This document shows, one piece after another, positions 35,247 to 44,017 of a stretch of DNA of 64,000 bases. The DNA comes from UBA7672 sp964550535 (GTDB lineage Bacteria > Pseudomonadota > Alphaproteobacteria > Caulobacterales > Hyphomonadaceae): positions 1 to 64,000 of the forward strand of contig CAZJZQ010000002.1 in NCBI GenBank assembly GCA_964550535.1, in the 5' to 3' direction. The notes beneath the pieces were generated by a model, which saw only the letters and a program-made list of their open reading frames with translations, was not told the origin of the DNA and made no database searches. Each line of letters starts with the position of its first letter. The stretch's first letter is position 1. Position numbers and translations under genes: made by a program.

Positions 35247-37217
35247 ATGTGTCGTTTCGCAGTTGGCAATTCAGGCGCGCTTGTGCGTGTTTCAAGCATC
35301 GCCTTGGCCGTTTCGCTCGGCGGACTGCTTGCCGCGCCGGGCGCCCTCGCGCAGACGGCCCCGGATAGTCGAGACGTGGTCGTCATCACCGGTACGGCCG
35401 TCGCCACTGAATACGAGAAAGTCGGCAACTCGCTGACCGTCGTTTCCAGCGAGCAGATCGAGGAGGGCGGCTATACCTACGTTCCGGACGTGCTTCGCCA
35501 GGTTCCGGGCCTGTCGGTTAGCCGTACAGGGGCTGGCGGCGGCCTGACCGCCATTCGTATCCGCGGCGCTGAAGGGAATCATGCCGTCGTGCTGTTCAAT
35601 GGCGTCGATGTGTCAGGCGCGGGCAATGGCGAAACCGACCTCTCGACATTGCTGGCGGCCAATGTGGATCGCATCGAGGTCATTCGCGGCCCGCAGAGCG
35701 GCCTTTACGGCTCCAACGCGCTGGCGGGGGTCGTCAACGTCATTACCCGCCGCAATGTTGATGGCTCGTTCCTCAACGCCTCGGGCGAGATCGGCAGCAA
35801 CCGGACGGCGACCGTGGCGGGCGGCTATGGCCTGGGCGACGGCCAGACTTTCCTCGACCTGGGCGTCGCCGGCACGACCAGCGAGGGCTATGACGTTTCG
35901 GCGTTGGGCGCGGTGAACGGTCCGCCGGGCGAGGCGGGCGACAAGGAAGGGTATGAGAACCTGACGGGATATGTCAGCGGCGGCGCCGAACTGTCGCCGA
36001 TCTTCCGGATCGATGGTTTCGCGCGGTATGTGAATTCCTTCGGCGAGTCCGACGGCCAGGATTTCTCCGGCATTCCTGGTCAGCAAGGCCAGACGTTTGA
36101 CGACGCCAGCGAAGCAAGAGCCAAGAGCTACAACATCGCCGGATCGGGCACGATGTCGCTGCTCGATGGTGCGTGGGTGACGATCGGGTCGGGCTCCTAT
36201 ACCAACTCGCACACTGAGGGCGGCGACGGGACGGCGTTTGGCGACTATGGCGACAAATCGAGCCGCGCCAAGTTTGGCCTGCAATCCTCCTACAAGTTCG
36301 GCGCGCCTGATTTCCTGTCCACCGTCACGGGGTTCGCCGAGACCAAGACCGAGAAATACCGCAACACGCACCCGTTCGACCCGTCGCAAGTTCCAGAAGA
36401 GCGGGAGATGATCGGTTACGGCGTGCAGTATCAGGCCGAGATCGCGCAGCAATTCTACCTGCTCGCCACAGTGCGTCACGACGACAATCGCGGCGAGTTC
36501 GAGGATGCCGGTACTTATGCGGTCGCCGGGTCCTGGGTGATCCCTGACACCGGCACGCGTCTGCACGCTTCGATCGGAACGGGCGTGACGAACCCCTCGT
36601 TCTTTGAACAGTTCGGTTTCGTGCCAGGCTCCTGGACCGGCAATCCAAACGTGAAGCCGGAAGAGGCCGAGGGATTCGATATCGGCGTTGAGCAGACATG
36701 GCTCGATGGACGCCTTGTCACGGACGTGACCTACTTCAAATCGACGCTGAAGAACGAGATCGGCGGCTTCACGACGCCGGTGAACGCCACGACCGAAAGC
36801 GAGCGCGAAGGCGTCGAGGTCTATGCGAGGTTCAATCCGAGCGCCGATATCGATGTGATCGGCACGTACACCTATCTCGACGCCACCGAACCGGCCGGCA
36901 TCGAAGTGCGCCGCCCGGAGAACCAGGCCTCGCTGGACGCCAACTGGCGCATCTCGGGCACGCCGTGGAGCCTCAATCTCGGCGTTACCTACAACGGCGA
37001 AATGCGTGACACGGAGTTCGTCAACTTCACCCGTGTTGCTGTCGATCCGTATTCGCTGGTTCGGTTTGGCGCGTCTTACCAGTTCAGCGACCAGATCGAA
37101 ATCTATGGCCGTATCGAGAATCTGTTCGACGAGAATTATGAAGAGGTCATCGGCTATCGCGGCGCGCCGCAAGGCGCCTTCATCGGCATCCGCTTCAAGG
37201 ACGACAAATCCAGATAG
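35247..37217 (+). CDS. TonB-dependent outer-membrane receptor (BtuB/HmuR-like)
   Basis: A 656-residue outer-membrane receptor with signal peptide ending APGALAQ. The plug domain begins with the TonB box region DVVVITGTAV and includes RIRGAEGNHAVVLFNGVD and VIRGPQSGLYGSNALAGVVNVITR, as in vitamin B12 and heme receptors. The barrel ends with RIENLFDENYEEVIGY and a terminal beta-strand GAFIGIRFKDD. The start at 35247 behind GGGAG is the most plausible. The four genes downstream (membrane protein, ExbB-like, DUF2149, CobN-like) make a tetrapyrrole or corrinoid ligand likely, though the receptor sequence alone does not distinguish them. A terminator-like hairpin at 37293 follows. Confidence 0.88.
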   Translation: MCRFAVGNSGALVRVSSIALAVSLGGLLAAPGALAQTAPDSRDVVVITGTAVATEYEKVGNSLTVVSSEQIEEGGYTYVPDVLRQVPGLSVSRTGAGGGLTAIRIRGAEGNHAVVLFNGVDVSGAGNGETDLSTLLAANVDRIEVIRGPQSGLYGSNALAGVVNVITRRNVDGSFLNASGEIGSNRTATVAGGYGLGDGQTFLDLGVAGTTSEGYDVSALGAVNGPPGEAGDKEGYENLTGYVSGGAELSPIFRIDGFARYVNSFGESDGQDFSGIPGQQGQTFDDASEARAKSYNIAGSGTMSLLDGAWVTIGSGSYTNSHTEGGDGTAFGDYGDKSSRAKFGLQSSYKFGAPDFLSTVTGFAETKTEKYRNTHPFDPSQVPEEREMIGYGVQYQAEIAQQFYLLATVRHDDNRGEFEDAGTYAVAGSWVIPDTGTRLHASIGTGVTNPSFFEQFGFVPGSWTGNPNVKPEEAEGFDIGVEQTWLDGRLVTDVTYFKSTLKNEIGGFTTPVNATTESEREGVEVYARFNPSADIDVIGTYTYLDATEPAGIEVRRPENQASLDANWRISGTPWSLNLGVTYNGEMRDTEFVNFTRVAVDPYSLVRFGASYQFSDQIEIYGRIENLFDENYEEVIGYRGAPQGAFIGIRFKDDKSR

Positions 37218-37292
37218 GTGTGCGCCCCGGTGCGAAAACGTGGGCAGCTCCATCACAAACTTCCTCCTGTGATGAAAAACTGCCAAGACTGG

Positions 37293-37332
37293 CGCTGCGG
37301 GTTGATGACACCCGCAGCGGCTTTGTCTTTTC
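37293..37332 (+). terminator. Terminator-like hairpin after the TonB receptor
   Basis: CGCTGCGGG (37293-37301) pairs with CCCGCAGCG (37311-37319), followed by GCTTTGTCTTTT. The stem plus T-rich tail is the best rho-independent terminator in the window. It would separate or attenuate transcription between the receptor and the downstream membrane genes. Confidence 0.7.
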
Positions 37333-37427
37333 AGGGAGAGGTAACTGCACCTTGATATGCGGGCAGGGCTTTCCCCTGCAATGATGAGACCGGTAAGACG
37401 TTCAGGTTTTGTGGTTTGGGTTGAATT

Positions 37428-38003
37428 GTGCCGTTTCTGGTGTCCCTCATGCTGATGCTGGCCCTGCTGGCCGCCGCCGCCCATGCGGCGCGTCCCGGCG
37501 CCGGCTGGCGTGATGCGGCATGGTTCATTGCGCCATTCCTGCTGGTATTCGGAGCAACGCGCTGGATCGAGGCGCAGGCGGAATGGGTCGGCGCCGTGAT
37601 CGCCTTGGCGGCTGCATGGCGGCTGGTGCGCGGCGGATCGACGGCGGGCGCTTTGTTGCTGGCGGGGCTGACAGCGGGATTGGCGGCTGCGCTCTATGCG
37701 GCGAGCGGCATGAATGTGTGGGTTGCCGCGGCGATCGGCCTTGTCGTGCCTGGCGTGGCCATTCTCCTCGCGCGCGATGAGTGCTTCGCGTTCACGTCTG
37801 TGCGGGATGGCGTGCTGCTGGTTGTCGCATGGTGCGCGCCGGTCATTGCGGTGACCCCCGGCGTGTTGGCAGGGTGGGGATCGGCGCGAGCGCTTAACCA
37901 GTTGGCCGAGACGGCGGCGATGGGCATTCCCGTCTGGGCGTGGCTGGTTCCGGTGGCGGCGCTTCTGACCGGCGGGATACGAGGGTTTTGGGTTCGTAAA
38001 TGA
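37428..38003 (+). CDS. Small integral membrane protein (HmuT-like position)
   Basis: A 191-residue protein that is almost entirely hydrophobic, with about six predicted membrane helices (for example LVSLMLMLALLAAAAHAA, WFIAPFLLVFGATRWI, VAAAIGLVVPGVAILLA). No catalytic motif is seen. The GTG start at 37428 follows no strong ribosome-binding site. Its end overlaps the next gene by four bases (ATGA at 38000-38003). In Bacteroidetes hmu loci an uncharacterised membrane protein (HmuT) occupies the equivalent place, which is the reason for the label. Confidence 0.65.
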   Translation: MPFLVSLMLMLALLAAAAHAARPGAGWRDAAWFIAPFLLVFGATRWIEAQAEWVGAVIALAAAWRLVRGGSTAGALLLAGLTAGLAAALYAASGMNVWVAAAIGLVVPGVAILLARDECFAFTSVRDGVLLVVAWCAPVIAVTPGVLAGWGSARALNQLAETAAMGIPVWAWLVPVAALLTGGIRGFWVRK

Positions 38004-38620
38004 CGTTGCTTGATGGTCTTGAGAACGGCCTGTTTGCGCTGGGCCAGGTTCTGCGCTTTCCGGTAATGGCGTTGCTGTGGGTCTGCGTCGCGGCGACGCT
38101 GTACTATGCCGGGTATTCGCTGATGGAAGCGGTGCGGCGGCGGCGTGAGCATTCGGGATTCAATCTCAAGGCGTGGTTGCAGCAGGGGCGAGTGTTGTCG
38201 GCCGACGCCAGCCGCAAAACGGCGATGCCCGCTGGGCTGGGCCGGTTGCTGTCAGCGATCCAGAGTCAGAATGAAACATCGACGCTGCATCATGGCGGGC
38301 TGGAGAATATTGTCGCGGAGCATGAAGAGAGGCTGCGTCACAAGCTTGATGGGCCGCGCGCGTTGGTGAAGCTGGGGCCGAGCCTCGGTCTGATCGGCAC
38401 GCTGATCCCTATGGGGCAGTCGCTGGCGGCGATGGCGAGCGGCAACATGCAGGAGATGGCAGGCCAGATGGTGGTGGCGTTCACCTCGACCATCATCGGT
38501 CTTGCGACGGGAACGATCGCGTATGCGCTCGTGGCTGTGCAGCAGGGCTGGGTGAGCGCCTCGATCCGGGAGCAGCGCTATCTTGCAGAAGTGGTGGCCG
38601 CAGAGATGGAGGCGCGCTGA
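38000..38620 (+). CDS. MotA/TolQ/ExbB proton-channel family protein
   Basis: A 206-residue inner-membrane protein with three membrane helices, about residues 20-42, 125-145 and 160-185. The conserved proton-channel pattern is seen in LVKLGPSLGLIGTLIPMGQSL and VVAFTSTIIGLATGTIAYAL, the region that in ExbB/TolQ/MotA holds the pore-lining Thr. It probably forms a proton-driven motor with the DUF2149 protein encoded next, energising either the receptor or the periplasmic CobN-like enzyme. It overlaps both neighbours (ATGA upstream, TGATG downstream), so the genes are coupled. Equivalent to HmuU in Bacteroidetes hmu loci. Confidence 0.85.
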   Translation: MTLLDGLENGLFALGQVLRFPVMALLWVCVAATLYYAGYSLMEAVRRRREHSGFNLKAWLQQGRVLSADASRKTAMPAGLGRLLSAIQSQNETSTLHHGGLENIVAEHEERLRHKLDGPRALVKLGPSLGLIGTLIPMGQSLAAMASGNMQEMAGQMVVAFTSTIIGLATGTIAYALVAVQQGWVSASIREQRYLAEVVAAEMEAR

Positions 38621-39018
38621 TGGGGCGTTTCCTGAAACTCGCTGCGCCGGATGAGCCGCCGGATGAAGACCCGCTGTCTGGCATCGCCAACCTGTTCGAC
38701 GTGTCGATCGTGTTCATCGTCGGCCTGATGATCACGCTGTTCTCGGTTTATAATCTCGGCGACCTGATGAACGCCGAGAGCGAAGTCACGATGGTGAAGA
38801 CCAGCGCCAATGGCGAGCAGGAGATCATCGTCAAGAAGGGAGAGACGATCACGGCTTACAAGCTGACGGGCGATACCGGGCAGGGCGACGGCACGCGACT
38901 CGGCACAGCCTATCGGTTGGCCAACGGGCAGGTGATCTACGTGCCTGACACAGGCGATGGCGCCGGAGAAGGCGCTGGCGAAGCGCAGACAGATGTCACG
39001 CCTGCTCCGGTTCCTTAG
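38620..39018 (+). CDS. DUF2149 membrane protein (ExbD-like partner)
   Basis: A 132-residue protein with one N-terminal membrane helix (VSIVFIVGLMITLFSVY) carrying an Asp just before it (LFDVSIVF), as in ExbD/TolR/MotB, and a C-terminal periplasmic part (ANGEQEIIVKKGETITAYK). This is the DUF2149 layout found beside MotA/ExbB-type channels and CobN-like genes. It would be the stator-type partner of the preceding channel protein. The tail is Gly/Ala/Pro-rich and overlaps the CobN-like start by 26 bases. Equivalent to HmuV of Bacteroidetes. Confidence 0.8.
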   Translation: MGRFLKLAAPDEPPDEDPLSGIANLFDVSIVFIVGLMITLFSVYNLGDLMNAESEVTMVKTSANGEQEIIVKKGETITAYKLTGDTGQGDGTRLGTAYRLANGQVIYVPDTGDGAGEGAGEAQTDVTPAPVP

Positions 39019-42000
39019 CCTTCTTTTTCTGGCGCTGCTGGCGCCGGCGGTGGCTGTGGCGCAGGAGCGCGTGCGGCTGTCCTATGTGTTTTCCGACGGA
39101 AATATTCCCGGCACGCTCGCGGCGTTCGAGCAGCTATTGAACGAACGCCCAGACCTGCGTGGGTTGGTGGAGTTGAGTCTGCTGGCCGAGTCGACCTTCG
39201 AAGACCTCGCCCCGGAGGAACTGGAGAAGAGCGACGTTCTGGTGTTCGACACCATGAACGAACAGATGATCGCGCGCTTCGACACGGAGAAGAAGACGAG
39301 CCTCCTGAAGGCCATCACCACCAGTGGTGTGGTGCTTGGCGTGGGCGAGGGCTTGCTGGGCGAGGATATCTACAAGGAGCAGGGCGTCACGTTCGACAAT
39401 CGCGCACGCGCATATTGGCAGCACTCCGGTCCGCAGAACCAGCTGGCGCTCATGAAGCTGGCGCTCACGCGCGCAGGCATTCGTGGCCTCGATCTGCCGC
39501 CGCCGCAGATGTCGATCGACTTTGGGTACTACTATCCTGACGGCAAAACGGGCCGCGTCTTTGCGGCATGGGATGAGTTCGACGCATGGCGCGCCGCCAA
39601 TGGCAAGAAGCATCCCGGCCGCGCGCAGGTGGCTGTGAGCTTTTTCAAGGCGACCTACTACAGCGGCGACACGGCGTTGCTGAATGCGCTGATTGCTGAG
39701 GTGGAGCGGCAGGGCGCGGACGCGATCCCTCTGTTTGGCTATCCCGGCGCCGTCTCGTTCGATCTGCTGCTGAAGGATGAACACGGCAAGCCGCGCGCCG
39801 ATGTCGCGCTGGGCGGAAACTTCCAGTTCGCGGACGCCAACGCCGCGAAGATGATGGAAACCATCGATATTCCGACCCTGAACCTGATCAGCCTGTATGG
39901 GCGCAGCGAGAAAGAGTGGCGCGAATCCGCGTCTGGCCTCTCGATGTTCGAGGGCACCTTCAATCTCGCCGTGCCCGAACTGGCGGGAACGATCGCGCCG
40001 ATCGTTGTGGGGACAAAAGAGAAAATTCGCGACGAAGCGACGGGCCTGACATCGGTTATCACCAGCCCGATCAGGTCGCGTGTGGAAATGGCTGTCGCCC
40101 GGGCGCTGCGTTATGCGGAACTGCGCCGCAAGGCCAACGCCGACAAGAAGATCGCGCTGATCTACTACAACTATCCGCCCGGCAAGGCGAACATCGGTGC
40201 GAGTTACCTCAATGTCGCCGAGACGCTGTCCAACACGCTTCAGCGTCTGAAAGCCGAAGGTTATGATGTTGGGGATAAACCGCTCGATGCGGACAGCGTG
40301 CTTGCCGACATCACCAGCAAAGCGCGCAACGTAATGGGTGCGGCGCCGGGCGAGTTGCAGGAGATGCTGGCCCAGGGCGGGGTGGTTCGCGTGCCGGTGC
40401 CTGAATATCGCAAATGGCTCGACGCTTATGCTCCATCGCTGCGTGACAAGATGCTCAGAGATTGGGGCGAGCCGGAGGACAGCAAGCTTATGGCGGTTCG
40501 CGAAGGCGGGCAGACGAGCTTCGTCATCCCCGGGGTGCGCTATGGCAACATTCTGCTGACGCCTCAGCCCTCGCGCGCCTGGGGCGAAGACCTCGACAAG
40601 CTGTTCCATGCAAAGGACCTGGCGCCCCATCACCAGTATGCCGCCGTCTATGCCTGGCTACGGCACGGCTACAAGGCCGACGCGGTCGTGCACATCGGCA
40701 CGCATGGCACGCTGGAGTGGCTTGACGGCAAGGACACCGGCCTGAGCGAAGAGGATGCGCCCGATGCCATGATCGCGGACTTGCCGGATGCGTACATCTA
40801 CAATGTCGACGTGGTTGGCGAGGGGCTGGTCGCCCGCCGCCGCGGCATGGCCACGCTGATTGATCACATGGTGCCGCCTTTCAAGGAGGGCGGGCTCTCG
40901 GAGGTGCTGGCCAGGCTCAGCGAGGCGATGAACAATCACTCGCAGAACGAAACCAAGAGTCCTGAACTCGCCGCCGCCTACGGCAAGGAAGTACGCGAGC
41001 AGTCGATCCAGCTTGGCGTCGCGAAGGATCTTGGTTTGCCGTCTGACGGCGAATGGAGCCATGAAGATCTCCACCGCGTCGAAAACTACCTCATCGAACT
41101 CAAGGCCCAGACCATTCCCTATGGTCTCCACGCCTTTGGGCGCACGCCGGAGGACGGCGCTATTGCGAGCACCGTGAAGGCCATCGTCAGTGTCGACCGC
41201 TCCGCGCTACCTGATGCGCGAGACATTCTTGCCGCCGACATGGAGCAACGCATCCGCGACTCCGGTCCCCGTGAACTCGACGGTCTTGTGAAAGCGCTGA
41301 GTGGTCGCTTCGTTCCCGCCGGCATGGGCGGCGAACCTATCCGCAATCCCGACGCCTACGCCACCGGCGCCAACTTCTACGGTATCGACCCCGACAAGGT
41401 GCCCAAGCCGGCCGCGTGGGAGATGGGTGCGAAACTCGCCGAACAGATGCTGCAGGATCATCTGAAGAAGAACGGCAAGTATCCCGAGAAGGTCTCCTTC
41501 GTGATCTGGGGCGACGAAACCATGCGCCATGAAGGCGTGATGGAGTCCCAGATATTCTACCTGCTTGGCACGAAACCCGTATGGAATGAGCGCGGCAAGG
41601 TCGTCGGTGTCGAGGTGATCCCGCGCGCCCGGCTCGGCCGCCCGCGCGTCGACATCGTTATCGCGTCCGCCGCCGAGGGGATGTTCAACAATGTCACCGT
41701 GCTGATGGATGAGGCGGTGCAGCGCGTGAAGGTTCTGGACGAGGCGGACAATCTTGTCCGCAAGCACTATCTCGCAACCAGGAAGGCGCTTGTCGCCAAG
41801 GGTGTTGAGCCTGAACTGGCCGATCGCATGGCCGGTGTGCGCATCTTCGATGAGCCGCCGGGCATTTTCAATCTCAACACGTCGGGCATTGCCGCCGCAT
41901 CCGGCTCGTGGGACTCGGACGCCGGCATGGCCAACGAGTACATTTCCAAGATGAGCCATGGTTATGGCAACGGCTTCTGGGGCGAGAAGATGGAGGACGC

Positions 42001-43090
42001 CTTCCGCCTCACGCTCTCGGATGTCGATACGGTCGTGCACTCAAGTTCAACGGCGCTTTATGGCGCGCTCGATAACGACGACATGTTCATGTATATGGGC
42101 GGCTTGGCGACCGCGATCCGCTCGATCAGCGGCGAGACGCCCGAAACGCTGATTACCAACTCACGCGATCCCGGCAAGCCGGAGATGACCAGCATCGACA
42201 AGTTCGTCGGTCAGGAATTCCGTTCCCGCTATGTGAATCCGGCCTGGATCCAGGGCATGCAGAAGGAGGGGTATGCCGGCGCGGGCGCCATGCGCGAGTT
42301 CGTGGAGTATATGTGGGGCTGGGACGCCACGATCGACACCGTCGTTGACGACACGATGTGGCAGCAGACTTTCGAAACCTATGTCGCCGATAGCCAAAAT
42401 CTCGGCATGAAGGAATTTTTCGAGGACAATTCCCCTTTCGCCTTTCAGGACATTACCGCCCGCATGATCGAGACGATCCGCAAGGATCGCTGGAACGCCG
42501 GCGACGCCACCAGGCAGCGCCTGCTCGCCGAATATATCGACAGCATCAATCGTCACGGCGTCAGCTGCACGGATGTCAGCTGCGGCAATGGCCGCTTGCT
42601 GGAGTTCGTGATGGAGGAGGCGGCAAGCGCCAACATCCCTGCGCCCGCCATCGACAGCGCTCGCGCCGCGCTGGAGCAGGCGATGGGCCGCACGATTGAA
42701 AGCGCCGCGCAGGAGTTGCGGGCCTTCGCCGAGAGCAACGATGCGCTGGAGAACGCCAAACAGGCCGCCAGCCGTCAGGACATCGCCGAAGCCCGTATCG
42801 CCGCCGGGACAGCGCCATCGCCCAGCCCGGCGGCGCAGCCTCCGGCGCCGGCCGTGGAAACGCCATCGGCGGATATGCCCGAAGCTCCTGTCGAACCGTC
42901 GCCAAAGCCGCTCGAAGGCATGGTGATGACGGAGGAGACGCGCTCGCCACAGCCGGTCCAACGGGCGTCCGCTTCCGTGGAGCCTGTCCGTCTCAATGGC
43001 TGGGAGCTCGCCTGGCCCATCCTGCTCGTTGCTAGCCTGATGGTGGGTTGGCGCTGGCGTGGTCTGTTCGGCAGCACCGCTTCGTCATGA
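38993..43090 (+). CDS. Periplasmic, membrane-anchored CobN/HmuS-like chelatase
   Basis: A 1365-residue class I chelatase large subunit (CobN/BchH fold). The hallmark HIGTHGTLEWLDGKDTG is present, followed by DLPDAYIYNVDVVGEG. Unlike cytosolic CobN it begins with a signal peptide (RLLRFLSLLFLALLAPAVAVAQ) and ends with a Pro/Ala-rich linker and a single helix (AWPILLVASLMVGWRW), so it should sit in the periplasm tethered to the inner membrane. No CobS/CobT or BchI/BchD ATPase subunits are nearby; the ExbB/DUF2149 pair could replace them as the energy source. In Bacteroidetes the homologous HmuS acts in heme acquisition. Here it could insert or remove metal from an imported tetrapyrrole. Start chosen at 38993 for the signal peptide. 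Confidence 0.85.
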   Translation: MSRLLRFLSLLFLALLAPAVAVAQERVRLSYVFSDGNIPGTLAAFEQLLNERPDLRGLVELSLLAESTFEDLAPEELEKSDVLVFDTMNEQMIARFDTEKKTSLLKAITTSGVVLGVGEGLLGEDIYKEQGVTFDNRARAYWQHSGPQNQLALMKLALTRAGIRGLDLPPPQMSIDFGYYYPDGKTGRVFAAWDEFDAWRAANGKKHPGRAQVAVSFFKATYYSGDTALLNALIAEVERQGADAIPLFGYPGAVSFDLLLKDEHGKPRADVALGGNFQFADANAAKMMETIDIPTLNLISLYGRSEKEWRESASGLSMFEGTFNLAVPELAGTIAPIVVGTKEKIRDEATGLTSVITSPIRSRVEMAVARALRYAELRRKANADKKIALIYYNYPPGKANIGASYLNVAETLSNTLQRLKAEGYDVGDKPLDADSVLADITSKARNVMGAAPGELQEMLAQGGVVRVPVPEYRKWLDAYAPSLRDKMLRDWGEPEDSKLMAVREGGQTSFVIPGVRYGNILLTPQPSRAWGEDLDKLFHAKDLAPHHQYAAVYAWLRHGYKADAVVHIGTHGTLEWLDGKDTGLSEEDAPDAMIADLPDAYIYNVDVVGEGLVARRRGMATLIDHMVPPFKEGGLSEVLARLSEAMNNHSQNETKSPELAAAYGKEVREQSIQLGVAKDLGLPSDGEWSHEDLHRVENYLIELKAQTIPYGLHAFGRTPEDGAIASTVKAIVSVDRSALPDARDILAADMEQRIRDSGPRELDGLVKALSGRFVPAGMGGEPIRNPDAYATGANFYGIDPDKVPKPAAWEMGAKLAEQMLQDHLKKNGKYPEKVSFVIWGDETMRHEGVMESQIFYLLGTKPVWNERGKVVGVEVIPRARLGRPRVDIVIASAAEGMFNNVTVLMDEAVQRVKVLDEADNLVRKHYLATRKALVAKGVEPELADRMAGVRIFDEPPGIFNLNTSGIAAASGSWDSDAGMANEYISKMSHGYGNGFWGEKMEDAFRLTLSDVDTVVHSSSTALYGALDNDDMFMYMGGLATAIRSISGETPETLITNSRDPGKPEMTSIDKFVGQEFRSRYVNPAWIQGMQKEGYAGAGAMREFVEYMWGWDATIDTVVDDTMWQQTFETYVADSQNLGMKEFFEDNSPFAFQDITARMIETIRKDRWNAGDATRQRLLAEYIDSINRHGVSCTDVSCGNGRLLEFVMEEAASANIPAPAIDSARAALEQAMGRTIESAAQELRAFAESNDALENAKQAASRQDIAEARIAAGTAPSPSPAAQPPAPAVETPSADMPEAPVEPSPKPLEGMVMTEETRSPQPVQRASASVEPVRLNGWELAWPILLVASLMVGWRWRGLFGSTASS

Positions 43091-43097
43091 TCGCGCA

Positions 43098-43221
43098 GGA
43101 ATGATTCAGGGCTGTTCGGGGTGGTTGTCCGCCTACCGGAAATTCAACCTGCCGCTCTGAAATCCCGCAAAGATCTGGTTGGCATCTATCGCCGCCGCTC
43201 GCCGGGCTGCGCGACGGCATG
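43098..43221. repeat. Structured intergenic repeat, copy B
   Basis: Aligns without gaps to 1751-1850 over 100 bases (75 matches by hand count), then continues for about 24 bases. The outer stem is TCAGGGC / GCTCTGA: the base that differs from copy A is tolerated by a G-U pair, and the inner GGTGG/CCGCC tip is also paired. Located between the convergent CobN-like gene and narM, mirroring the setting of copy A. Confidence 0.7.
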
Positions 43222-43243
43222 GCGATAGCGATTCGAGGCGTTG

Positions 43244-43801
43244 TTATCGGTCCGAACCGGACAGTGGCGGTTCCGGGACGGGGGAGTGTTCGACATGAAT
43301 CTTGAACTCGCGCATGGCCGGCAGGAAGTTTTCGTTATCGTGATTTGAGCGGGCGAGTTTCACGAGTGCGAAGCGTTCGATCGGCGAAAGACTCATCCAC
43401 TGATCGTCGGAAGGCGGGTCTATACCAGAGCGCGCAGCTTGTTCGATCACCGGAAGCGGGGTTTTCCGGTCATCCGCCCATACAGGCGCCGAAACGGGTT
43501 CGAGCCATACGATTGGCCCGCCGTCACAGGTTGTCACCAGCGCTGTCAACCTGCGCCGGTAGTTTTCGACTTCGCTCGCCGTGTCACACCGCCAGGCCAG
43601 CAGCGCCGCGCGATTGTCGCGGCCGAGCCTGGACCACTGCTTTAGCGAAAGCTTGATCTCGCACCTGTCGAGTTTGAATCGTACGACCATTGGTATGCAG
43701 CGGAGGTCTTTCGCGAAATCCGCTTCAAATCCAAAAATGCGTTGTTCGCCGGCAATGGCGGCGTGGTCAGCGGGATCGTCTTCCAGATGCGCAAGCGTCA
43801 T
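43244..43801 (-). CDS. narM: Nitrate reductase-associated protein NarM
   Basis: A 185-residue soluble protein with the Nitr_red_assoc signature: FGFEADFAKDLRCIPMVVRF followed by KLDRCEIKLSLKQW. In cyanobacteria NarM is needed for maturation of the assimilatory nitrate reductase NarB. Here it lies 3' of the nitrate-assimilation operon but apart from it, which supports the same role for the nitrate reductase encoded at 44731-47415. A GGAG ribosome-binding site precedes the ATG at 43801. The C-terminal half (VKLARSNHDNENFLPAMREF) is less conserved. Its start overlaps a mobA remnant on the other strand. Confidence 0.8.
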   Translation of the reverse strand: MTLAHLEDDPADHAAIAGEQRIFGFEADFAKDLRCIPMVVRFKLDRCEIKLSLKQWSRLGRDNRAALLAWRCDTASEVENYRRRLTALVTTCDGGPIVWLEPVSAPVWADDRKTPLPVIEQAARSGIDPPSDDQWMSLSPIERFALVKLARSNHDNENFLPAMREFKIHVEHSPVPEPPLSGSDR

Positions 43802-44017
43802 GCGGTTGCTCCTTCATCGTTGGGCGTTGGCGTATGCAGGGCCGGCCTGGTATCGCTTGCGAGCGCCAAGGGTGTCAGTCGCCATCCCGCAGTCCGCGAT
43901 GTGCTCGCATGGGCCGATTTCGGGCCCGTGCTGTTCTCTGACGCGGACACGTTTATGAACGTCAACATCCCCGAAGACCTCCAGCACGCTCAAGCGATAC
44001 TAAGTCTGCGGCAGTAG
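43787..44017 (+). pseudogene. Probable 5'-truncated mobA (molybdenum cofactor guanylyltransferase)
   Basis: A 76-codon open frame whose last 40 residues look like the C-terminus of MobA: HPAVRDVLAWADFGPVLF, then DADTFMNVNIPEDLQHAQ, matching the family ending F-x-N-x-N-T-P-E-D-L. The whole N-terminal nucleotide-binding half (LAGGxSxRMGxDK) is missing; narM occupies that place on the opposite strand. MobA makes the bis-MGD cofactor needed by the adjacent nitrate reductase, so an ancestral mobA here is expected. It also overlaps the sumT 3' end by 56 bases. A chance resemblance cannot be excluded. Confidence 0.5.

Noticed and set aside
35613..37484. A 623-codon minus-strand open frame opposite the TonB receptor
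   Set aside because: Same reason: a GC-driven shadow of a receptor with clear domain motifs on the plus strand.
38957..38992. Earlier in-frame start for the CobN-like gene (MAPEKALAKRRQ)
   Set aside because: It would place charged residues before an otherwise clear signal peptide and lies fully inside the DUF2149 gene; 38993 gives a standard exported protein.
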